In this document: positions 8,342-15,630 of the stretch, piece by piece
Layout: every line of letters begins with the position of its first letter
How positions within the stretch are numbered: the first letter of the stretch is position 1
NCBI RefSeq assembly: GCF_040218065.1
Contig: NZ_JAVJQE010000008.1
Span: forward strand, 310,001 to 374,000
Length of the DNA stretch: 64,000 bases
Reading direction: 5' to 3'
Source of the DNA: Marivibrio sp040218065
GTDB taxonomy: Bacteria; Pseudomonadota; Alphaproteobacteria; UBA8366; Aestuariispiraceae
Position numbers and translations under genes: made by a program
The notes under the pieces: model-generated
What the model saw: only the letters and a program-made list of their open reading frames with translations
Database searches by the model: none
What the model was told of the DNA's origin: nothing

Positions 8342-9901
8342 ATGCTGTACGCTCTGCTCCCCCTCATCGCGCCGCTGGCCCTGTTGGCCGCCGCGGCCGT
8401 CGCCTTCAACAATCCCGGCCGGCGCCCCGCAGGCGTCGCCCGGCTTGCGGAGGCGGCCGCGCTGGTCGCGCTCGGCGCGGCGTCGTTCGCCGCTGTTCTG
8501 CTGATCTGGCAGGGCGCCGCGACCAGCCTCCTGCTCGGCGTCGCCGGCCTGGGCCTTTCGGTTCGGCTGGACGCGGTCAGCGCGGTGATGCTGGTGCTGG
8601 TCGCCTTCGTCGGCTGGGTCGTGCTGCGCTACTCGGCCTCCTATCTCGACGGGGAGGAGCGCCAGGGCGCCTTCCTCGGCTGGATGGCGGCGACGCTCGC
8701 CGCCGTGCTGCTGCTGGTGCAGGCCGGCAATCTGCTGCTGTTCGTCGCGGCTTGGGTCGCGACCAGCCTGACGCTGCACAAGCTCCTGCTGTTCTATCCG
8801 AACCGGGTCGAGGCGGTGCGCGCCGCGCGCAAGAAGTATATCGTCGCGCGCCTCGGCGACGCGGCGCTCCTCGGCGCGGCGGTCCTGCTATTCGCCGGCT
8901 TCGGCACCGGGGACATCGCCGCGATGCTGAACGCCGCCTCGGCCGGCGAGGCGCCGACCGCCGCGATCTGGGCGACCGGCCTGCTGGCGCTCGCCGCGGT
9001 GCTGAAATCCGCGCAGTTTCCGACCCACGGCTGGCTGACCGAGGTGATGGAGACGCCGACGCCGGTCTCCGCGCTGCTGCACGCGGGCGTGATCAACGCC
9101 GGCGGGTTTCTCTTGATCCGCTTCGCCGACGTGATGCTGCTGTCGCCGGGGGTGCTGGCGGTGCTGGTGATGTTGGGCGGCTTCACGGCGCTGCTCGGCG
9201 GGCTCGCCATGCTGGCGCAGCCGGCGGTGAAGACCTCGCTCGCCTGGTCCACCATCGCGCAGATGGGCTTCATGATCATGCAGTGCGGTCTGGCGCTGTT
9301 CCCGCTGGCGCTGCTGCACATCGTCGCCCACTCGCTCTACAAGGCGCACGCCTTCTTGGCCTCGGGCACGGCGGTGGACGTCGTGGCGGCGATCCGGCGA
9401 CCGGGTCCGATCGCGATCCCGGACGGCTGGGCGGTGACCCGGGCCTTCGCGCTGGCGCTTCTGATCTACGGCGTAATCGGCTTCCTGTTCGGCTTCGACG
9501 CCAAGTCGCCGCAGGCGATCGCCCTCGGCGCCATCCTGATCTTCGGCGTCGCCTATCTGCTGGCCCAGGGGCTTGCGGACGCCGCGCCCGGGGTGCTGAC
9601 CCAGCGCACGGCGCTCTACTCGCTCGCCGCCTCGGTCAGCTACTTCGCGCTGCAGCGCGGGGCGGAGTGGCTGACCGCCGGGACCCTGCCGGCGACGCCG
9701 GCGCCCGGACCGCTGGAGTGGGCGCTGCTGGCGCTGGCGTTGATCAGCTTCGGTCTCGTCGCCTTCGCCCAGGCGCTGTTCCCGCTGTGGGCCTATCACC
9801 CGGCGGCGGCGGGCCTGCGCGTCCATCTGGCCAACGGCCTCTACGCCAACGCGATTTTCGATCGGCTGGTCGGCAACTGGTCCGCCCGCACCCCGTCCTG
9901 A
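8342..9901 (+). CDS. dabB: DabB, membrane subunit of the DAB inorganic-carbon accumulation complex
   Basis: 519-residue polytopic membrane protein of the proton-conducting NuoL/MrpA-like family. Many hydrophobic helices run through its length. The conserved segments are KKYIVARLGDAAL, LKSAQFPTHGWLTEVMETPTPVSALLHAG (split across 20-residue blocks, about residues 220-245) and AHSLYKAHAFLASG. Next to DabA it is assigned to the DAB complex, in which DabB couples the cation gradient to the carbonic-anhydrase-like DabA, trapping CO2 as bicarbonate. The gene precedes dabA by 23 bp in the same orientation. By sequence alone it could be misnamed NADH-quinone oxidoreductase subunit L; the dabA neighbour settles it. 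Confidence 0.92.
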   Translation: MLYALLPLIAPLALLAAAAVAFNNPGRRPAGVARLAEAAALVALGAASFAAVLLIWQGAATSLLLGVAGLGLSVRLDAVSAVMLVLVAFVGWVVLRYSASYLDGEERQGAFLGWMAATLAAVLLLVQAGNLLLFVAAWVATSLTLHKLLLFYPNRVEAVRAARKKYIVARLGDAALLGAAVLLFAGFGTGDIAAMLNAASAGEAPTAAIWATGLLALAAVLKSAQFPTHGWLTEVMETPTPVSALLHAGVINAGGFLLIRFADVMLLSPGVLAVLVMLGGFTALLGGLAMLAQPAVKTSLAWSTIAQMGFMIMQCGLALFPLALLHIVAHSLYKAHAFLASGTAVDVVAAIRRPGPIAIPDGWAVTRAFALALLIYGVIGFLFGFDAKSPQAIALGAILIFGVAYLLAQGLADAAPGVLTQRTALYSLAASVSYFALQRGAEWLTAGTLPATPAPGPLEWALLALALISFGLVAFAQALFPLWAYHPAAAGLRVHLANGLYANAIFDRLVGNWSARTPS

Positions 9902-9924
9902 CGCCCTCGAGAGGAGATCATCCC

Positions 9925-12348
9925 ATGAGCACTGACACCAAGACGACGGCGGCCGACCTCCCGACGTTGGCGAGCGCCGCCGACGCCGCCGCCCGGCAGA
10001 TCCCGCCGCTCTGGCCGCTGGCGTCCTACGTGGCCGTCAACCCCTACCTCGGCCAGACCGGCGAGACGCTGGCCGACGTCTCCGCGCGCCTCTCCCGGGT
10101 CGGCGGGGTCGCCTCTGCGATGCCGCGCGCCTGGTATCTCAAGCGGATCGCCGCCGGCGAGATCACGGACGAGGATCTGCAGGCGGCGCTCGACGCCGCG
10201 CCGCAAGCGGACAGGCCCGCCGACGTCGCGGCGCTCAAGGCCGCCGCGAACGAGGTCCGGCCCGAGCCGAAGGCGCTGCCGACGCTGGCGGATCTGGCCG
10301 CCAAGATCGACGGGACCGACTGGCCGGCGCTGATCGCCGAGCGGTTCGGCGCCTGGGCGGGGGGCTATTTCGACCGGGGGCAGGCGCTGTGGGCCGCGCC
10401 CAAGGGCAAAAGCGCCTGGGCCGCCTACTGCGCGCACGCGACCCACGATCTAGCGCCCGAGATCATGGGCCTGAAGGGCTTCGGCTCCTTCGCGGCCGAG
10501 GCGCCGGACAAGCCCGTCGAGGCGATCGCCCGCGCGGTCGAGCGTCTGGGCCTCAGCGAGGCGGCGCTGGAGACTTATTTCCACCAGCTGCTGATTACGC
10601 TGGGCGGCTGGTCGCAGTTCGCGCGCTACGAACTTTGGCGGGCGGAGCTGGCGGACGGGACGGACGCGACGATCACGGACTTCCTCGCGATCCGCTTGCT
10701 GTGGGAGGAGGCGCTTTATCTGCGCCACGAGGCCGCGCTCGCCAGCGAGTGGGCCGCGACGCGCGCGGTGCACGAGGCGCCGATCACGGTCGGCGCGCCG
10801 GAAATCGTCGACGCAATCCTGCAGGAGGCGGCCGAGCGCGCCGCCCAGCGCGGCCTGGCCGAGACCCTCGACCTGCCGCCGGCGACGCCGACGGAGGGCC
10901 GGGCGCTGCTGCAGGCGGCGTTTTGCATCGACGTGCGCTCGGAAGTCTTCCGGCGCGCGCTGGAGTCGGTCGACCCCTCGATCCAGACGCTCGGCTTCGC
11001 GGGCTTCTTCGGGGTCTTCGCCAAGCACCGGCGCTTCGGCTCGGACGTGGACGAACTGCGCCTGCCGGTGCTCCTCAATCCGACGGTGACGTCCTGCTCC
11101 GGCGGTCACGACCATAAGGAGGAGGAGCTCGCCAAGCGCTACACGGCGCGGGCCAAGCGGGCCTGGGGCCGCTTCAAGCTGGCGGCGGTCTCCTCCTTCG
11201 CCTTCGTCGAGGCGATGGGCCCGGTCTATGTCGGAAAGTTGGTGCGCGACGCGCTCGGCCTCAATCCGGCGCCGGTCCCGAACGACCCCAAGCCCCAATT
11301 TGATCCCGCGCTGGATCTGGAGACGCGGATCGGCGCGGCCGAGACGGTCCTGCGCGCGATGTCGCTGACCGACGGCTTTGCGCGCGTGATCGTGCTCGCC
11401 GGCCACGGCGCCAACGTGGTCAACAACCCGCACGCCAGCGGCCTGCACTGCGGCGCCTGCGGCGGTTTCTCGGGCGAGGTCAACGCCCGGCTGCTGGCCG
11501 CGCTGCTGAACGATCGGGAGGTGCGCAAAGGCTTGGTCGGACGCGGGATCACAGTGCCGGAGGACACGTTGTTCGTCGGCGCGCTGCACGACACCACGAC
11601 CGACGCCGTCACTCTCTACGACGCCGATACGCCGAGCCAGTCCCACGCCGCCGACCTCAAGACGGCGCGCCAGTGGTTGGCCGCCGCCGGCGCGACGACC
11701 CGCGGGGAGCGTGCGTTGCGCCTGCCGCGCGCGGAGAAGGAAGGCGACATCCCGATGCGCGCGCGCGACTGGGCGGAGGTGCGGCCCGAATGGGCGCTGG
11801 CCGGCTGCAAGGCCTTCATCGCCGCGCCCCGCTCGCGCACCTCGGGGCGCAGCCTGGAGGGCCGCGCCTTCCTGCACGATTACGATTGGAAGCAGGATGG
11901 CGAGAACGGCTTCGGCGTGCTGGAGCTGATCATGACCGCCCCGGTCGTCGTGGCGAGCTGGATCAGTCTGCAGTATTACGGCTCCACCGTCGCGCCGCAG
12001 CTTTTCGGCTCGGGCAACAAGCTGCTGCACAACGTGGTCGGCGGGTTCGGGGCGCTGGAGGGCAACGGCGGCCTGCTGCGGGGCGGGCTGCCCTGGCAGT
12101 CGGTGCATGACGGCGAGCGCTACATCCACGAGCCGCTGCGCCTGTCGGTCTGCATCGAGGCCCCGCGCGAGGCGATGACGGACATCCTGAGCCGCCACGA
12201 GGGCGTCCGGGCGCTGTTCGACAATCGCTGGCTCCACCTCTTCGCGATGGATGAGGAGGGGCGGATCGCCCACCGCTACAGCGGCGATCTGACGTGGGAG
12301 CCGGTCGTCCGTCCGGCCAAGCGGCCGAAATTGGAAGCCGTCGCGTAA
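9925..12348 (+). CDS. dabA: DabA, zinc-containing CO2-hydrating subunit (DUF2309/UPF0753)
   Basis: 807-residue DUF2309 protein, cytoplasmic partner of DabB. The beta-carbonic-anhydrase-like zinc site is visible: Cys334-x-Asp336-x-Arg338 in FCIDVRSEVFRR, then His494 (LAGHGANVVNNP) and Cys509 (LHCGACGG). The 15-residue His-Cys spacing equals that of characterised DabA. N-terminal PPLWPLASYVAVNPYLGQ is also typical of the family. The reaction is vectorial hydration of CO2 to bicarbonate at the membrane. The start ATG at 9925 follows GAGAGGAGA. Presence in an otherwise heterotrophic catabolic setting suggests a role in anaplerotic CO2 supply rather than autotrophy; that is inference. Confidence 0.95.
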   Translation: MSTDTKTTAADLPTLASAADAAARQIPPLWPLASYVAVNPYLGQTGETLADVSARLSRVGGVASAMPRAWYLKRIAAGEITDEDLQAALDAAPQADRPADVAALKAAANEVRPEPKALPTLADLAAKIDGTDWPALIAERFGAWAGGYFDRGQALWAAPKGKSAWAAYCAHATHDLAPEIMGLKGFGSFAAEAPDKPVEAIARAVERLGLSEAALETYFHQLLITLGGWSQFARYELWRAELADGTDATITDFLAIRLLWEEALYLRHEAALASEWAATRAVHEAPITVGAPEIVDAILQEAAERAAQRGLAETLDLPPATPTEGRALLQAAFCIDVRSEVFRRALESVDPSIQTLGFAGFFGVFAKHRRFGSDVDELRLPVLLNPTVTSCSGGHDHKEEELAKRYTARAKRAWGRFKLAAVSSFAFVEAMGPVYVGKLVRDALGLNPAPVPNDPKPQFDPALDLETRIGAAETVLRAMSLTDGFARVIVLAGHGANVVNNPHASGLHCGACGGFSGEVNARLLAALLNDREVRKGLVGRGITVPEDTLFVGALHDTTTDAVTLYDADTPSQSHAADLKTARQWLAAAGATTRGERALRLPRAEKEGDIPMRARDWAEVRPEWALAGCKAFIAAPRSRTSGRSLEGRAFLHDYDWKQDGENGFGVLELIMTAPVVVASWISLQYYGSTVAPQLFGSGNKLLHNVVGGFGALEGNGGLLRGGLPWQSVHDGERYIHEPLRLSVCIEAPREAMTDILSRHEGVRALFDNRWLHLFAMDEEGRIAHRYSGDLTWEPVVRPAKRPKLEAVA

Positions 12349-12390
12349 GAAGCGACGCCGTCGCCTGCCGGGAGGGCCGGGCGCGCGCGG

Positions 12391-12442
12391 GAGAGGCGGT
12401 CGCCTCGGGACGAAAGTCTCGGCGGCCGTCTCTTTCGTTTTC
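12391..12442 (+). terminator. Possible terminator after dabA
   Basis: An imperfect G+C-rich hairpin (GAGAGGCGGTCGCCTC region against GGCGGCCGTCTC, GAAA-centred loop) is followed by TTTCGTTTTCC. It is suitably placed 43 bp after the dabA stop. The stem has mismatches, so the call is tentative. Confidence 0.4.
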
Positions 12443-12466
12443 CGCCCAAACGAGGCGGGAGAGGGA

Positions 12467-12511
12467 TGGCGTCCCCGGCAGGATTCGAACCTGCGGTCCC
12501 CGGGTTAGGAA
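12467..12511 (-). pseudogene. 3' half of a split tRNA-Arg(CCT) gene
   Basis: Reading the minus strand, the sequence starts in the anticodon loop (TTCCTAA), then gives the 3' anticodon stem CCCGG, a 5-nt variable region, a perfect T arm (GCAGG-TTCGAAT-CCTGC), the 3' acceptor strand CGGGGAC, discriminator G and an encoded CCA. Upstream of the loop the sequence no longer pairs, so the 5' half is missing here. A matching 5' half lies at 37537-37570 on the same strand; together they total 77 nt. This is the signature of an element inserted in the anticodon loop. Confidence 0.8.
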
Positions 12512-12622
12512 GCTCATGTTGTCGTCTATATAAAACAATGCGTTAACTGTAGTTTTCTTCCCAGCTTTCTTCCCATGTTTCGAGGTGGTCTAATTTGAGC
12601 GTTCTTGATATCAAGGGTTTGG

Positions 12623-12699
12623 GTCCTCGTAGCTCAGCAGGATAGAGCACCTGATTCCTAATCAGGGGGTCGCAGGTGCGAATCCAGCCGGGGACGCCA
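12623..12699 (+). tRNA. tRNA-Arg (anticodon CCT), T arm abnormal
   Basis: A complete 77-nt cloverleaf: acceptor GTCCTCG/CGGGGAC (7 pairs, one G-T), D arm GCTC-AGCAGGATA-GAGC, anticodon stem CCTGA/TCAGG with loop TTCCTAA (anticodon CCT), variable GGGTC, and encoded CCA at 12697-12699. The T arm is damaged: the loop reads TGCGAAT instead of TTCGAAT, replacing the near-universal T55 by G, and the stem GCAGG/CCAGC has an A-A mismatch. It may be a decaying copy; whether it is still charged is unknown. Confidence 0.75.
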
Positions 12700-12805
12700 C
12701 GAGCCTGAATTTCGGTCAGCCTGGGTGATCCGCTCCCAAAGAATCCGACCGTCGCGCGCTGGACTCTTCCAATTGTGAGCCCGGGTTCGGGCCGAGGAGA
12801 TTTCC

Positions 12806-12903
12806 ATGAAGGCGGCGAAGTTTTCCGAAGCGCAGATCGCGTTCGTTTTGAAGTGGGCCGACGAGGGAACGGCATCGGCGGAGGTCTGTCGCAAGGCAGG
12901 CGA
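12806..12903 (+). pseudogene. IS3-family transposase OrfA remnant (5' end)
   Basis: The ATG at 12806 opens MKAAKFSEAQIAFVLKWADE followed by GTASAEVCRKAG, the N-terminal helix-turn-helix of IS3-group OrfA proteins (normally about 85-90 residues). Similarity stops after about 32 residues, where the next family words would be ISQATYFNWKKK. The frame then runs into unrelated sequence. No orfB or terminal repeats are seen nearby. Confidence 0.7.
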
Positions 12904-13744
12904 TCGCTCTCTCAATCGGCGCCGGGGCGCGAGGCTTGCCGTCGGCCCAGCGGGTGTTTCAGCCGGTCTGGGATCGCATCAGACGCCGGCGTAAGGGAAT
13001 CCTCGCGGCGCTCGACCTGCGCAATGAACTTTGGGCGCGTTGCCGCGCCAATGGAACTCTGGGCGCGTTGCCGCGCCAATGGACGCAGGGCTCGATCGAG
13101 CGCGTTCATGATCGTTTTCACCGGCTTGAAAGCGACAGCTACGGCCTTCTCTCCGAAGGTCTGCGAGAGCGGGTGATGCTGACCGAAGGCTGGTGGGCGG
13201 ACCAGATCACGCATGAGGTTCGCCCAGGAGTTCTTCATGCGCCGAATAAAAAGAAGAGGGCTCGGCGGAAGGCCGCCAGAACCCAGGAGTGCGGCCGACC
13301 GCGCCTCACCGCCTTTAGCTTGGCGATCTCACAGCGCCGGCGACTGCTCAGGGCGAGTGCGGACCGCCATCCTCTCCGGTGATCGCTCTCTTGGCGGACG
13401 GCGCGGCGCACGATAGCGGGAAGGGGGCGCTATGCCGGTCGCCGGAGGCGGGCCTGAGGGTTCTTGAGGTTCACGCCGGCGTTGCAGCAGGGCCGAACTA
13501 GGCCGGTCCAGGTCCCGACCCGCAATTACGTGCTCCATAAACTATAGGGGGGGCGCCGCCCAGAGATCGGCGCGATCGAGGTGCGCGGCCATGACGGCGC
13601 GGTGCGCGTCTTCACGATCGATCGGGCGGAGGGTTGATCGCGTCGTCGGCCTGCTTTCTCAGGCGCATCGCCCTCGCAAGCCTTGTCGTCGCCGAGCGGG
13701 CGGTGCTGAATGGCGGCCTCGCCCGCCTTGAGGAGCCCGCCGCA
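12904..13744. other. Gene-poor stretch with unrecognised reading frames
   Basis: No gene is recognised here. A plus-strand frame (12936-13382) reads LPSAQRVFQPVWDRIRRRRK and later GSIERVHDRFHRLESDSYGL; a minus-strand frame (12912-13238) reads FKPVKTIMNALDRAL. Neither matches a family I know, and the first contains the tandem duplication at 13033-13083. Around 13560-13636 a plus-strand frame ends EVRGHDGAVRVFTIDRAEG before TGA, which looks like the tail of a lost gene. The whole stretch reads as eroded island DNA. Confidence 0.5.
13033..13083. repeat. Direct tandem duplication, 28-bp period
   Basis: The 23-bp core beginning GGGCGCGTTGCCGCGCCAAT (then GGA) occurs at 13033-13055 and again at 13061-13083 with the 5-base spacer AACTC/T between. 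In the plus frame it duplicates the words LWARCRANG. The duplication looks recent because the cores are identical. Confidence 0.85.
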
Positions 13745-14095
13745 ATGAGCCAGATCGCCATTCTGAACGGCCCCAATGTGAACCTCTTGGAGACGCGCGA
13801 ACCGGAGGTCTACGGGACGAGGTCCTGGGCCGCGATCGAGGAGAGCCGCCGCGCCTATGCGGATCTTTTGGGCGTCGCTCTGGATATTCCGCAATGAAAT
13901 CACGAAGGCGTGCAGGTGGATCGGATGCAGGAGGTGGGCGGCGCGGCGGAGCCGTCGATCGTCAATCCGGCGGGGCCGTCCTTTCGCTCGGCCCCGCTGA
14001 CGGACGCGCTGAAGATCTGCGAAGAGCCGATCCTCGAGCCGCCTCTCTCAAACATCCAAGCGCGCGACGAACCGCACCGGCGCGACCCCGCGTGA
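13745..14095 (+). pseudogene. aroQ: Broken type II 3-dehydroquinate dehydratase
   Basis: MSQIAILNGPNVNLLETREP then EVYGT is the unmistakable AroQ N-terminus, including the catalytic-loop Tyr. The reading frame is interrupted by a TGA at 13895-13897 exactly where the conserved QSNHEG motif needs Ser (reads CAA TGA AAT CAC GAA GGC). After the stop the same frame continues NHEGVQVDRMQEV, SIVNPAG and LSNIQAR, matching the family words NHEG, INPG and LSNIHAR. The catalytic His of LSNIH is replaced by Gln. The frame ends at 14095 without the normal C-terminus. It is a nonfunctional copy; a working aroQ must lie elsewhere. Confidence 0.88.
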
Positions 14096-14114
14096 GGATG
14101 AGGCCGCACGGCGT

Positions 14115-15026
14115 ATGACTGGGGAGCTGTTCGCGCTTGTGTCCGCGGCCTGTTTCGGTCTGGCCGGCGCGGCGATCGCAAAGGGCGCTTCCAATGCGCA
14201 GGGCGACAACGGGGCCTTCCTTTCCGTCATCCTGACGATGGCCTTCGCCGCCGCCGTCTGGGCGGCGACCGGGCCGCAAGCGGGATGGCCGGACAGCGGG
14301 GCGGCGCTGGCCGCCGGGATCGGCTTCTTCGTCGCCTCGGGCATGCTGGCGACGGTCTTCGGCCGCCTGACCAATTTCAAGACGGTGGCGCTCGCCGGCG
14401 CGATCCGGGCGAGCCTGCTGCGTCGGTTGATTCCCGTCTTCTCGACGATCCTCGCCTTCGTGCTCCTGGGGGAGCGCTACGAACTGGTTGCGCTGGCCGG
14501 CATGGCGCTAATCCTGGGCAGCGTCGCGCTGACCTTGCGCGAACGCGCGCCGGCTCTGACCGCCGCCGGCGAGCAGATTTCATCAAGTCGCCTGCGCCTC
14601 GGCGCTTTAGTCGGGATCGTCTGCGCGCTCTGCTACGCTTCGGCCTACGTCGCGCGCAAATTGGCGATGGACCATGTGCCCGACGCCGCCTTCGGCGCAT
14701 TGGTCGGGGCGGCGACCGGGATAGTTTGGTACGGCTTGGCCGCGCCTTTCAGCGCCCGCTATCGCGACAGCGTGGCGGGCGTCTTCCGGACGGCGGGGCG
14801 CTGGCAGTGGATCGCGGCGGCGTCGATGTCGCTCGGCCAGGTGCTGCTGTTCTTCGCGCTCAAACATGCGGAGGTCGCCGTCGTCGCCATCATCGGGACG
14901 ACCGAAATCTTCGTCGGCCTTTACCTCGCCGCCTTTCTCTTCAAGACCGAGCCGCCGCCGGGCCGATTCCTGATCGCCGCCACCGCGCTCGCGACCCTCG
15001 GCGTGGTTCTGGTCGCGCTCGCCTAG
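14115..15026 (+). CDS. EamA-family (DMT superfamily) transporter
   Basis: 303-residue membrane protein with about ten hydrophobic segments arranged as two EamA repeats (about residues 1-140 and 160-303). The signature end-of-repeat words are visible: LVPVFSTILAFVLLGERY-like text in the first repeat (reads RLIPVFSTILAFVLLGERYE) and IIGTTEIFVGLYLAAFLFKT in the second. Such proteins export or exchange small metabolites across the inner membrane; the substrate cannot be read. It begins 19 bp after the broken aroQ and ends 10 bp before the convergent ABM gene. Confidence 0.88.
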   Translation: MTGELFALVSAACFGLAGAAIAKGASNAQGDNGAFLSVILTMAFAAAVWAATGPQAGWPDSGAALAAGIGFFVASGMLATVFGRLTNFKTVALAGAIRASLLRRLIPVFSTILAFVLLGERYELVALAGMALILGSVALTLRERAPALTAAGEQISSSRLRLGALVGIVCALCYASAYVARKLAMDHVPDAAFGALVGAATGIVWYGLAAPFSARYRDSVAGVFRTAGRWQWIAAASMSLGQVLLFFALKHAEVAVVAIIGTTEIFVGLYLAAFLFKTEPPPGRFLIAATALATLGVVLVALA

Positions 15027-15036
15027 AGGCGGGTCG

Positions 15037-15630
15037 TCAGCGCGCCAGCCACCCCTGGAGGCGGCGCGTCAGCCAGGGAATGAGCCAGGCCGTCGTGATG
15101 CCGGTCAGGATCAACGCCACCAGAAAAAGCCCCGCCGCCTGGGGCAGATCCCCGGTGATCGGCTGCAGCGCCGTCACCAGCAGCACCAGCGGCGGATAGA
15201 CCGCCAGCATACTGACCGTCCAGCGTTTCCAGAAGCGCGGCGGGCTCGGCGGCTTGGGGCCGCCCGAGGTTTCTGCGATCGGCTCGAACCAGATGCTCGA
15301 TCCCGTCCCCTGCCTGCGCGCGATCTCTTCGACCGCCAGCGCTTCGACCTCGCCGAGGAGGTCCCGGCGCTCGGGGCTCTCGCGCCAACGCGCCAGCGCC
15401 GCCTCGTTGCGGAAGCGGACGAGGATGTAGAACTCCGCCGCTCCGCCGTCGTCCCGCCGGATCACCTCGAAGCTGCGAAAGCCGTCGACGTCGTTCAGCC
15501 GCCCGTTCAGCCGCGACAACGCCTCCGCGCATCGCTCGGCGTCCGCTCGCCGCACCTTCAACGCCACGAAGAGGGTGCGCGGTTGATCCGCGATCAGGGT
15601 CGCCTCGTCCGTCATCCGCCCCTCGCTCAT
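15037..15630 (-). CDS. Antibiotic biosynthesis monooxygenase (ABM)-domain protein with membrane tail
   Basis: 197-residue protein. Residues about 20-110 form an ABM-like ferredoxin-fold domain (LFVALKVRRADAERCAEALS, FRSFEVIRRDDGGAAEFYIL, VRFRNEAALARWRESPERRD). Two hydrophobic segments follow (about 135-160 and 165-190), so the domain is anchored to the inner membrane. The start at 15630 overlaps the upstream thiamine-diphosphate enzyme gene by 4 bp (ATGA); ATG 15615 is an alternative. The role is unknown, but translational coupling suggests it acts with that enzyme. Confidence 0.78.
   Translation of the reverse strand: MSEGRMTDEATLIADQPRTLFVALKVRRADAERCAEALSRLNGRLNDVDGFRSFEVIRRDDGGAAEFYILVRFRNEAALARWRESPERRDLLGEVEALAVEEIARRQGTGSSIWFEPIAETSGGPKPPSPPRFWKRWTVSMLAVYPPLVLLVTALQPITGDLPQAAGLFLVALILTGITTAWLIPWLTRRLQGWLAR

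Noticed and set aside
8342..9901. NADH-quinone oxidoreductase subunit L or Na+/H+ antiporter subunit
   Set aside because: No other nuo or mrp genes are nearby, and the next gene is dabA with a complete zinc site.
12467..12511. Functional minus-strand tRNA gene
   Set aside because: The 5' anticodon stem, D arm and acceptor strand are missing at this location, so it cannot fold alone.
13033..13083. CRISPR array
   Set aside because: Only two copies with a 5-base spacer; this is a simple tandem duplication. No cas genes are present anywhere in the window.
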